Shown in pieces: positions 16,258-24,008 of a stretch of DNA of 64,000 nucleotides (positions within the stretch are counted from its first letter, which is position 1; every line of letters begins with the position of its first letter). The stretch comes from Crocinitomicaceae bacterium. Lineage in GTDB: Bacteria > Bacteroidota > Bacteroidia > Flavobacteriales_D > Crocinitomicaceae. A program made the position numbers and the translations under genes. The stretch lies in NCBI GenBank assembly GCA_022447585.1, contig JAKVAR010000006.1:372001-436000 (forward strand). Reading direction: 5' to 3'. The notes below the pieces were generated by a model, which was given only the letters and a program-made list of their open reading frames with translations, was not told the origin of the DNA and made no database searches.

Positions 16258-17255
16258 TTGTTTAAGGCTTCTATTAAAAATTCATTTGCTTCTTTTGATT
16301 GTAAGGAGATACGGATGCATTCGCCCCTCAATTTCGTAAAATTTGTAGCATCACGAATTAATATTTTGTGTTTTTTGGCCAGATACTGTTTCAACTCAGA
16401 GGCCTTACCCTTTTTCAATCGAGCTAAAACATAAGTTGTATGTGTCGGCATCAACTCTAGATAATCTACCATAGATAGTTTGCTCAAAAAAGCTTGCATT
16501 TCTATCATGATGGATTGGATAGAAAAATGCCATCTATCGTAATTTTGAAAAATACATTCACCTGCTTTTATAGCCATTGAATTTACTGACCAAGGCATTT
16601 TACATGCTTTTAATTTTTCAATGAGTTTATCATTGGATATAACATAACCAAGTCTAATGCCTGGTATAGCAAAGACCTTTGTTAATGAACGTACAACAAT
16701 TAAGTTTTTATACTCGTTACACAAATGAACAACTGAATCAATTGTATTAGTGAATTCGATATACGCTTCATCTACAACAAGTGTAGTCTGAGTATTTTGT
16801 TTTAAGAACAGTTCAATCTTATCGATTGACACAATACTCCCGTCGGGATTATTTGGGTTACAGATAAACGCTAGGTTAGTATTTACTTGATGAAATTCAT
16901 TTCGAGTTTTCCAATCAATTTGAATTTTATGTACGTCACAAGCGCCTTCGTATTCTGCAAAGGTAGGAGCAAAAATCGTTGCCGATTGCCTATTAAAAAG
17001 TTGGGCTATTGTATAAAGGGCTTCGGTCGCACCGTTAAAAAACAAGAACTTTTTGGGGCCCATACGAAATCTTTCAGCAGCGCAAATACTCAATTCATAG
17101 GCCACAGGGGAAGGGTAATTATTTACGGCGCTTCCAACAAAGTTTTGCAACTCTTTTATTAATTCTAATCTGCATCCTTCAAAAAAGACATTTGAGCTAA
17201 AATTATATTGAATCTCTTCAAAATTATGAAGGTCATCTCCATGGCCTTTTAGCAT
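16251..17255 (-). CDS. cobD: L-threonine-O-3-phosphate decarboxylase CobD (PLP-dependent)
   Basis: Makes (R)-1-amino-2-propanol O-2-phosphate, the linker used by CbiB. The 334-residue protein is a class I/II aminotransferase-fold enzyme close to HisC but starts MLKGHGDDLHNF, the CobD-type N-terminus. NPNNPDGS and VVDEAYIEF match the PLP pocket, and RSLTKVFAIPGIRLGY carries the Schiff-base lysine. It lies between cobQ and cbiB with seven-nt overlaps on both sides. A histidinol-phosphate aminotransferase is the main alternative, but the N-terminus and the neighbours argue against it. Confidence 0.92.
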   Translation of the reverse strand: MLKGHGDDLHNFEEIQYNFSSNVFFEGCRLELIKELQNFVGSAVNNYPSPVAYELSICAAERFRMGPKKFLFFNGATEALYTIAQLFNRQSATIFAPTFAEYEGACDVHKIQIDWKTRNEFHQVNTNLAFICNPNNPDGSIVSIDKIELFLKQNTQTTLVVDEAYIEFTNTIDSVVHLCNEYKNLIVVRSLTKVFAIPGIRLGYVISNDKLIEKLKACKMPWSVNSMAIKAGECIFQNYDRWHFSIQSIMIEMQAFLSKLSMVDYLELMPTHTTYVLARLKKGKASELKQYLAKKHKILIRDATNFTKLRGECIRISLQSKEANEFLIEALNKW

Positions 17256-18712
17256 GCTTCAATGTCTTTAATGATTGCATTCATATCGAGGTGATTATCG
17301 ATATGATTGCCAAGTAAATTATAGTTTCGTTCTTTTGCTTCTTTATATGATTCTTGTGTTGCCAGTTCAACATTGATAGATTTAAACAAATCTTGAAAAA
17401 TTACGTTATTTTCAAATATTCCATGAATATAACTGCCCCAGCATTTTTCTCCATCAAAAAAACCTTCCGGTTTTCCTTCAATCAAGTTTAATGCGCTATC
17501 CTCATAAATTTCAGTTTCTCCCATATGAATTTCATATCCTTGACATTCTTCTGCATGATTCTTGAATTTAAACTTAGTTTGCACGCTATGCTTCTCTTTA
17601 CTCAAAATAGTCTTTCCCTCAAAAATACCGAGGCCAGAAATGCTTCCTAAATTACTTTCGACTTGAAAGGGGTCAGAGATTTCACTACCCATCATTTGAT
17701 AACCGCCGCAAATTCCTATGATGGGCTTTTTTCCAACTTCAGATAAAATCACTTTATCAATCCCATCTTCCTTCAAGCTTTCCAAGTCACCAATTGTATT
17801 CTTTGTTCCAGGAATAATGAGAACATCCGCACGCTTTAGATCTCTTGGATTTCTTGTGTAAAACAGATTTACCTCTTCCTGATACTCAAAGGGTTGAAAA
17901 TCTGTATAGTTCGACATATAATTTAAATGAACCACAGCAATGTTTACCTTTCCTTCAACCGGAACTTTATTTCTAATACTTAAGGCTACTGAATCCTCCT
18001 CTTCCAAATGGATATCCTTTGCAAAAGGTACTACGCCTATAACTGGCAATCCAGTGAGCTTTTCAAGCATTAATTTCCCATCTTCAAAAAGAGTCGCATC
18101 TCCTCTAAATTTATTAATGATGATCCCTTTTACGAGTGCTCTCTCCCAGTCTTCCAATAACTCTATTGATCCATATACTGAAGCAAAGACACCACCTCTA
18201 TCGATGTCAGCAATCAAATAAACACAGGCGTTTGCGGCTTCAGCCATTCGCATATTTACAATGTCTCGATGCTTCAAATTTAGTTCACTGATACTTCCTG
18301 CGCCCTCCATAACAACTGGAGAGAAATTCTCGTTTAGATAGTTAAATCCTTTTTTTGCTTCCTCGAAAAGGTGCTTTTTATCTTCACCTAAAAAATATTC
18401 TTTTGCCGTTTGAGACCCAATAGGCATTCCATTCAAAACAACTTGCGATTTATTTACAGATGATGGCTTTAAAAGTACAGGGTTCATATGATAAGAACAA
18501 GATATTCCGCACGCTTCGGCCTGAACTGCCTGAGCTCTTCCTATTTCATGGCCTGAAGGAGTCGCATAACTGTTCAACGACATATTTTGGGCCTTAAAAG
18601 GTGCTGGTTGATATTTTTTGTTTCTTAACCAACGGCAAACACCTGCAACAATCCAACTTTTCCCAACATCAGACCCAGTCCCAACGAACATAATTGGTCT
18701 TCGCTTTATCAT
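17249..18712 (-). CDS. cobQ: Cobyric acid synthase CobQ/CbiP
   Basis: Glutamine-dependent amidation of four side chains of adenosylcobyrinic acid a,c-diamide. I start the protein at the ATG at 18712 (487 residues, MIKRRPIMFVGTGSDVGKSW); an upstream TTG adds only three residues and coincides with a -7 promoter motif. N-terminal ATPase: GTGSDVGKS, PFKAQNMSLNSY, VMEGAGSISELNL. C-terminal class I amidotransferase: IIGICGGYQMMG with the nucleophilic cysteine, and SYIHGIFEN with the histidine. First gene of operon B; no riboswitch is visible in front of it, unlike operon A. Confidence 0.95.
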   Translation of the reverse strand: MIKRRPIMFVGTGSDVGKSWIVAGVCRWLRNKKYQPAPFKAQNMSLNSYATPSGHEIGRAQAVQAEACGISCSYHMNPVLLKPSSVNKSQVVLNGMPIGSQTAKEYFLGEDKKHLFEEAKKGFNYLNENFSPVVMEGAGSISELNLKHRDIVNMRMAEAANACVYLIADIDRGGVFASVYGSIELLEDWERALVKGIIINKFRGDATLFEDGKLMLEKLTGLPVIGVVPFAKDIHLEEEDSVALSIRNKVPVEGKVNIAVVHLNYMSNYTDFQPFEYQEEVNLFYTRNPRDLKRADVLIIPGTKNTIGDLESLKEDGIDKVILSEVGKKPIIGICGGYQMMGSEISDPFQVESNLGSISGLGIFEGKTILSKEKHSVQTKFKFKNHAEECQGYEIHMGETEIYEDSALNLIEGKPEGFFDGEKCWGSYIHGIFENNVIFQDLFKSINVELATQESYKEAKERNYNLLGNHIDNHLDMNAIIKDIEAC

Positions 18713-18718
18713 AGGAAT

Positions 18719-18726
18719 CAAAAATA
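18719..18726 (-). promoter_or_regulatory. -7 promoter element TATTTTTG before cobQ
   Basis: Minus strand TATTTTTG matches the Bacteroidota TAnnTTTG element and ends six bases before the cobQ ATG. A clear TTTG -33 element is missing at 19-nt spacing (TTTT there). If real, the transcript would begin at or beside the start codon. Confidence 0.45.
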
Positions 18727-19054
18727 CGAATTGAGTTGTTGTTAAAAAAGATTTGACTTCTAAATTTATCGATTATTCTTTTGAGTTTATTGAAATAATT
18801 ATTTTTCGTCTGAAAGAAAAGTTCTCTTCTAGATTTTGAAAACTGATTTATATTACACTTAAATTTCTAGGGTCATACTCATGTCTAATGCCTGTAAATA
18901 TTGACCTGTTACTAGTCCGATTCGGTAGAATCACAATGAAATTATAACTAAAATTTAAGCGACTAATACATTTTCTAAACCATTGAAATCTATGATTACT
19001 ATGCTGCGTGTTGGCTGGCGTATTTAGACTTTTTTATGAAAGTTTTAGCATAAA
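18727..19054. other. Intergenic stretch without recognisable gene
   Basis: About 330 AT-rich bases between cobQ and the repeat protein. I see no open frame with protein-like character, no B12 box and no strong hairpin. It forms part of the gene-poor accessory stretch that ends at tRNA-Arg. Confidence 0.6.
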
Positions 19055-19807
19055 TTAATGTACAGTAATACGTTCGTCTTGTCCTGTTTGCTGTTTCAAT
19101 TTTCCGACAATTTTAGCTTTCTTGTTGTTTGTAGACTCCCCATAATAGATGAATTCAATCGTGCTAATTGATTTCAATTTTCCTTTGTAGCCTTTGTCAT
19201 AATCCGTTTCATAGTAGTTTATTTTTATTGACCCAATGGAAATGAGTCTACCTACCATTCCTGCCTTTTCGCCCCAACTTGACCAACCTTCATATTTAAA
19301 TTCTTTATTTCCGAATGATTTAATTTTACCCCGGTATTTGCCCTTTTCAGTATAACCAGCATCTGTCCAATAAGTAATTTTAATGTTACCTATTTGTATT
19401 AGCTTACCTGTAACTCCTGAATTTCTATTCCAGCTATATTCTGGGGCGTAATTAAAAGTCAAATCATTAATAGACTTAATTTTTCCCAATGAACTTAAAG
19501 GAGTACTATTTGTATAATATTCAATATGAGCAACAGAATTTACAAAAATTGCTGTTTCGCCTAATTGAAATTTCTTTTTAGGAATAATACTTTTGTTTAG
19601 GGTTTGTAAATAGTTTTTTGCTAATGAATCTGAACCAAATATGTATATTTCATCAATCGTTTCAGATATCTTAAATACTTTATAATCATCTCGTATATAT
19701 ATCGTTTCGATGAAGCCTTCATTGGTATTAACGTCAAAACTAAACTCTTGACAAAAGAGAAAAGAAGGAATAAATAAAAGGATCAAAAATAAATTTTTTG
19801 TAAACAT
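19055..19807 (-). CDS. Exported repeat protein of unknown function
   Basis: Predicted 250-residue protein when started at the ATG at 19807, which gives a clear signal peptide (MFTKNLFLILLFIPSFLFCQ); a 19-residue in-frame extension upstream is unlikely. From about residue 105 onwards there are five degenerate repeats of about 23-27 residues with the pattern G-K-(L/I)-x-S-I-G-x-I-x-(I/F)-x-Y-(Y/x), rich in Tyr, Lys and Gly. Such repeats suggest a beta-rich, surface or periplasmic protein. No family is recognised. It stands alone between the B12 cluster and a decayed gene, in a gene-poor accessory region. Confidence 0.7.
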   Translation of the reverse strand: MFTKNLFLILLFIPSFLFCQEFSFDVNTNEGFIETIYIRDDYKVFKISETIDEIYIFGSDSLAKNYLQTLNKSIIPKKKFQLGETAIFVNSVAHIEYYTNSTPLSSLGKIKSINDLTFNYAPEYSWNRNSGVTGKLIQIGNIKITYWTDAGYTEKGKYRGKIKSFGNKEFKYEGWSSWGEKAGMVGRLISIGSIKINYYETDYDKGYKGKLKSISTIEFIYYGESTNNKKAKIVGKLKQQTGQDERITVH

Positions 19808-19954
19808 CTTCCGTATAATTGCTTTCCATATCTTAACCATCGTTTTGTAGCCATTCAACACCACTTATTAAAGATAAACGTATTTAAGAGAATTTGAAGA
19901 GTTATTTCGAGTTATTTATAATTTGAAGTTAGATTTAGTATGAGGTTTCGCCTT

Positions 19955-20539
19955 TTATAAAACCTCTAATTTACTACAATGAAGTTGTTTACCTCCTTGG
20001 TTAACTTGCATAAAGTAAAGGCCCTTCGAAAGGTTGTTTTTAATTTGATATGTACCACCATCCGGAGAAAGTTGGAAAGAACCGACTTTCTTACCATTGA
20101 AATCGATATTGTCACATTCTAGAACACCACCAGAGATATCTAAGGCGTTCATACAGAAAAAGAGATCTTGCCCACTTAAAACTGGGTTAGGTTAGGAGGT
20201 AAAATTGCCAGGGACATCTACAATTACTGTAGTATCTTCAATTGTTTCTGGGTAAACTTCAAAAGAGACCGTATCCCTTTCGTTACCGCAGCCATTTGCA
20301 ATTAAAGTAACCGTAAAAGGACCCTCGCCAGCATAAGTATGCGTCAAAGTGTCTATATATTCAGTTGTTTCCAATGAATCTCCATCTCCAAAATACTACT
20401 CATATGAACCAGCTTGAATGGAAGTGTCAGAAAAAACGCTATCAGGTTTTTTAATGGAGCGTTGCTTAAAATCAGACTATTCATCAGGACGAATTTTTAT
20501 ATTTTCTGGTTGAACGAATATTATAGACGCAAAAGATAA
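19955..20539 (-). pseudogene. Decayed C-terminal part of a PKD-domain protein with T9SS sorting signal
   Basis: Minus-strand reading frame whose translation stays protein-like across three in-frame stops: TAG at 20479-20477, TAG at 20398-20396 and TAA at 20194-20192. Around the second stop the text reads GSYE-stop-YFGDGDS, where PKD domains normally have WYFGDGDS, followed by HTYAGEGPFTVTLIANG. The third stop falls just before PNPVLSGQDLFF, where a T9SS type A sorting domain normally has (Y/F)PNP; the frame then ends with GLYFMQVNQGG and a lysine-containing tail. No intact start is visible upstream (TGA at 20542-20540), so the 5' part is lost. Confidence 0.8.
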
Positions 20540-20642
20540 TCATCGCGGGCCTGTTTTTGTCGATCTTTTGTGTATAAACTTAGTGTTAATCTTTAGTATA
20601 AAACTCGCTCTAAAAGATGTTGTGGGAAATACATGGGGAAAC

Positions 20643-20683
20643 AAACAAGCCAATTAATTAATTTACAATTAATTGGCTTGTTT
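20643..20683 (-). terminator. Perfect 17-bp hairpin downstream of tRNA-Arg
   Basis: AAACAAGCCAATTAATT (20643-20659) pairs perfectly with 20667-20683 across a 7-nt loop. It lies six bases beyond the 3' end of the tRNA and on the minus strand is followed by TTTGTTT-rich sequence, so it is the probable tRNA terminator. Confidence 0.8.
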
Positions 20684-20688
20684 AAATG

Positions 20689-20762
20689 TGACCCCAGCAG
20701 GATTCAAACCTGCAACCGTCAGAGCCGAAATCTGATGCGCTATTCAGTTGCGCCATGGGGCC
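20689..20762 (-). tRNA. tRNA-Arg (anticodon UCG)
   Basis: The 74-nt minus-strand sequence folds as a tRNA: acceptor GGCCCCA pairs with TGGGGTC (one G-U pair), discriminator A; D stem GCGC/GCGC; anticodon stem TCAGA/TCTGA around the loop TTTCGGC, giving anticodon TCG for codon CGA; T stem GCAGG/CCTGC around TTTGAAT. CCA is not encoded. The D loop (AACTGAATA) lacks the usual GG pair, as seen in other Bacteroidota tRNA-Arg genes. The gene-poor region to the left lies at its 3' end, but no duplicate of the tRNA end marking an att site was found. Confidence 0.96.
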
Positions 20763-20881
20763 ATTTTTGTGCCGTTGTAGTAACTAAATACTAAAAAGAG
20801 TCAGTTGTACCTTGGCCGCGATTTTTTATTTAGGTCAAATTTACAATCGTTTTTCGAATCAGCAACTATATACTACATTTG

Positions 20882-20912
20882 TTTGTACCAATGTTTAAAT
20901 CAAATATTTTTG
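20882..20912 (+). promoter_or_regulatory. Consensus Bacteroidota promoter of porZ-recO
   Basis: TTTG at 20882-20885, exactly 19 nt, then TATTTTTG at 20905-20912: a full match to TTTG-N19-TAnnTTTG. It leaves a leader of about 30 nt before the porZ ATG. Confidence 0.8.
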
Positions 20913-20947
20913 TTGTTTACCCGTTAAAGGCATAGAAATAGATACAA

Positions 20948-23260
20948 ATGCGACTACTTATATTTTTTATTTTTTGTTCAACTAGCTTGTTTTCTCAAAT
21001 CGGAACAGGTCAATGGAGACTTCACATACCTTCGGATAAGGCAATTGATATTGTCGCCAAATCTGATCGGGTTTTTACTGCATATACGAACGGACTTACC
21101 GAATATGGTTACTCTTCGAAAGAGTTGAGTGTCTGGGATGCTGTTAACGGATTATCGGATATCAGCGTAACATGCCTTGGTAATAGTATTTCAAATAACG
21201 CTGTTTTTGTGGGTTATGAAAATGGGAACCTGGATAAGATTAAAAACAATAGAGTAACTAATATTCCAGCAATTAAATTAGCCGAAGTTCAAGGTTCCAA
21301 GCGTATCAATAGTATCGTAGAGTTTGATGATCACATGTATGTGGCTACAGGTTTCGCTATAGTTAAAATCGATCCAATTAAGAATGAAGTAAGAGATACT
21401 TATTATCCTACAAATGGAAATCAAGCGATCATAGATATTGCGTTTAGAAACGATACTATTTTTGCCTTAACTGATGATAAAATGTATACAGGGTATGCTG
21501 ACAATATTGCCTTGGCTGACCCAACTCAATGGACACAAGATTCTAGAGTGCCGGAAATTTCGTCAAATGAGTATGCTGAGATAGAAACGGTGGAAGATCG
21601 TGTATTTGTTTTACTTAAAGGAGATGCTTATGGTGATGATACGGTATTTACTCTGACGCAAAATGCTTTAGTACATCAGTTAGCAGAAACCTTTAATCCC
21701 GAAATAAATGGGATCAAAGAGCTAAATGGAAAGCTGGTTGTAAATTATTTTCCTGTGACTGCAATTTACGATGAGTTATTGTTGGTTGAGCAAGTGTTAT
21801 CTTCTTATTCATTCGGGGCAAATGTAAATGCAAATGCAGTCGATTATGCCAACTCAAAATATTGGCTTGCTGATAATGATCATGGCCTGGTCAGTTATAG
21901 TAATGGAAGTTCAAACAAGATTATGTTTCAAGGTCCACCAAAAGATGACTTTTACAGTATGGACTGGGAAGATGGGAAGTTGATTGTTAATGGTGGTGCA
22001 TTGAAGGCATTAAGCGCAACAATTAATCGTGCCGGACTATATGTTTTCGAAGATGAAACGTGGTCTTTGAAAGATCAAAACAACATGAATCTTTGGAGTA
22101 ATGGAAATATCTGGGATTTTATAACGGCTTCTATTAATCCAACGAATACAAATCAGTTTGCAACAGGAACATATTCATTTACTCCGTTATCCATTGGCAC
22201 TATAGACGGACAAATTACGGATACTTTGACTCCTAATAATTCATTATTGGAGGTAGGGAGCATTGGTAACGGAATGACTTTAATTTCTGATATTAACTAT
22301 GATGAGAATGGTAATCTGTGGATTTTGAATGGTTATGCTAATGCTCCGCTTAAAGTGTATACAAAAGATGGACTTTGGTATGAATTTGATCTTGGAACTA
22401 CCGCTAAGTCAAAGTTTTCAGATAATATGGAAATCGACTATAATGGTAATAAGTGGTTGTCGATTAGAGGTGCTGGGCTATATGGTTATAAAGATAATGG
22501 TACAATTGCAGATGCCAGTGATGATGAATATGTCTTGTTGAATATAGGGGAGAATACCGGAGCCTTACCTTCAAATCAAGTAAATGCAATAGCGGTAGAT
22601 TTCGATAATGAAATCTGGATTGGAACCGATAATGGGTTTGCTGTTTTGTATAATTCTGATGGTGCGTTTGGTGCCTCATTTGGTAATTATAATGCACAAC
22701 GAATTAAGTTGGAGTTTGAAGGTAATGTTGAATATGTATTAGGTGATACTGATATTAATGATATTGCTGTGGATGGTGCAAATCGCAAATGGTTTGCAAC
22801 GTCTAACTCTGGTATCATTTTGCTTTCACCTGATGGCTTGGAAATTATTGAGCAACACACCATGGAAAACTCTCCGTTGATTTCGGATAATATTTTGGAT
22901 ATCGAAATTGATCATAGTACTGGGGAAATGTTCATTATTACCGATTTAGGATTGATGTCGTATAGAACAGACGCTTCTTATGAAGATTCTGAATACAATA
23001 ATGTAACTGTTTTTCCTAACCCAGCAAGGCCTGAACATTCGGGTCCAATTACGATTCAAGGAATTCGGTTTAATTCTGATGTGAAAATTACTGATATTGC
23101 TGGAAACCTGGTATACAAAACAACATCGAATGGTGGAACTGCAACTTGGGATGGTAAAACATTATTGGGTGAACGAGTGGCTACTGGGGTTTATTTAATT
23201 TGGACTGCCGCCAATGAAGGTAAGGGAAGAAAGGTTGGAAAAGTATTAGTTGTTAATTAA
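20948..23260 (+). CDS. porZ: Type IX secretion system protein PorZ (beta-propeller)
   Basis: Predicted 770-residue secreted protein. A signal peptide (MRLLIFFIFCSTSLFSQ) is followed by IGTGQWRLHIPSDKAIDIV, the typical mature start of PorZ-type proteins, then two-component-regulator-like propeller repeats (for example GYENGNLDKI, LDKIKNN, IWIGTDNGFAVL near residue 555) and a C-terminal T9SS sorting domain from about residue 685 (VFPNPARP, ending GVYLIWTAANEGKGRKVGKVLVVN in part). PorZ is a surface component of the attachment complex that processes T9SS cargo in Porphyromonas. It is followed seven bases later by recO. Its presence agrees with the several T9SS-tagged proteins in the window. Confidence 0.88.
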   Translation: MRLLIFFIFCSTSLFSQIGTGQWRLHIPSDKAIDIVAKSDRVFTAYTNGLTEYGYSSKELSVWDAVNGLSDISVTCLGNSISNNAVFVGYENGNLDKIKNNRVTNIPAIKLAEVQGSKRINSIVEFDDHMYVATGFAIVKIDPIKNEVRDTYYPTNGNQAIIDIAFRNDTIFALTDDKMYTGYADNIALADPTQWTQDSRVPEISSNEYAEIETVEDRVFVLLKGDAYGDDTVFTLTQNALVHQLAETFNPEINGIKELNGKLVVNYFPVTAIYDELLLVEQVLSSYSFGANVNANAVDYANSKYWLADNDHGLVSYSNGSSNKIMFQGPPKDDFYSMDWEDGKLIVNGGALKALSATINRAGLYVFEDETWSLKDQNNMNLWSNGNIWDFITASINPTNTNQFATGTYSFTPLSIGTIDGQITDTLTPNNSLLEVGSIGNGMTLISDINYDENGNLWILNGYANAPLKVYTKDGLWYEFDLGTTAKSKFSDNMEIDYNGNKWLSIRGAGLYGYKDNGTIADASDDEYVLLNIGENTGALPSNQVNAIAVDFDNEIWIGTDNGFAVLYNSDGAFGASFGNYNAQRIKLEFEGNVEYVLGDTDINDIAVDGANRKWFATSNSGIILLSPDGLEIIEQHTMENSPLISDNILDIEIDHSTGEMFIITDLGLMSYRTDASYEDSEYNNVTVFPNPARPEHSGPITIQGIRFNSDVKITDIAGNLVYKTTSNGGTATWDGKTLLGERVATGVYLIWTAANEGKGRKVGKVLVVN

Positions 23261-23267
23261 TGCCTTA

Positions 23268-23963
23268 ATGAAGTATACGGATCAGGGCGTATTTTTACAC
23301 AGAACGCCATACTCAGATTCAAGTTTAGTAGTAACTTACTATACCCGTGAAAATGGGCTCCAAAAATTTCTGTTTCGCGGTGGAAAGAAAAAAGCGCATA
23401 GTGTTTTTCCGATGGCTGTTTCTGAATTATCTTTTTATGGAAGGCCAGAATCTGAATTATTTAACTTGACCACGGTTGAATCTGAATTTTCTCAATCATT
23501 TCAATTCGATCCGATCAAATCATCGATTGCTTTTTTTATGGCGGAGACACTGCGTAAGTGCGTGCATGAGGGAGATGCAGACCTTGATGTTTTCGAGTTT
23601 ATCGTGGATTATATTAAAGAACTTGAAGCTACTAGTGATTTAATGCTTTTCCCGGTATCCTTTTTAATAGGATTTAGTGAGGTCTTGGGGTTTAAGCCAT
23701 TACTAGAATCTACCAATGCTCATGTATTTAATTTGGATGCAGGAACTTTCCAATTAGTTGGTAGTGCATCTGAAAGAACGAGAAGAGGCTTTGGAGTTGA
23801 TATTATCGCATCCCTGTTGTTCAGTGGAACATTACCATTAAACACAACAAAAGTCGCACGTGAAGATGCCTTGGAAATTATGCTGGATTATTTCATGATT
23901 CATGTCCCGCACTTTAAAGCTTTGGATTCTTATGAAATTGTGAAAGAAGTTTTACACGCATAA
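23268..23963 (+). CDS. recO: DNA repair protein RecO
   Basis: Recombination mediator that helps load RecA on SSB-coated DNA together with RecR. The 231-residue protein from the ATG at 23268 has the N-terminal OB-fold stretch MKYTDQGVFLHRTPYSDSS and LQKFLFRGGKKK, typical of Bacteroidota RecO. An in-frame TTG 18 nt upstream overlaps the porZ end and is less likely. The C-terminal half is helical and lacks the CxxC zinc finger found in some RecO proteins. It is co-transcribed with porZ and closed by a terminator at 23963-23992. Confidence 0.9.
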   Translation: MKYTDQGVFLHRTPYSDSSLVVTYYTRENGLQKFLFRGGKKKAHSVFPMAVSELSFYGRPESELFNLTTVESEFSQSFQFDPIKSSIAFFMAETLRKCVHEGDADLDVFEFIVDYIKELEATSDLMLFPVSFLIGFSEVLGFKPLLESTNAHVFNLDAGTFQLVGSASERTRRGFGVDIIASLLFSGTLPLNTTKVAREDALEIMLDYFMIHVPHFKALDSYEIVKEVLHA

Positions 23964-23992
23964 AAAAGCCAAGTCAATAGACTCGGCTTTTT
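23963..23992. terminator. Bidirectional terminator between recO and the ABC binding protein
   Basis: AAAAAGCC-A-AGTC, loop AATA, GACT-C-GGCTTTTT forms a stem with a single A/C mismatch, and has an A-run on one side and a T-run on the other, so it can serve both convergent genes. Confidence 0.88.
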
Positions 23993-24008
23993 CAATATTA
24001 ATTGTGAT

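Noticed and set aside
16251-17255. Histidinol-phosphate aminotransferase (HisC)
   Set aside because: The CobD-type N-terminus and the position between cobQ and cbiB favour threonine-phosphate decarboxylase.
20521-20590. Protein-like short frame (YTKDRQKQARDDYLLRL) on the minus strand upstream of the PKD remnant
   Set aside because: It is in another frame, only about 23 codons are open, and no family can be named; perhaps more debris of the decayed gene.
18713-20762. Integrated element at tRNA-Arg
   Set aside because: No integrase, no insertion-sequence ends and no duplicate of the tRNA 3' end found by eye in the stretch.
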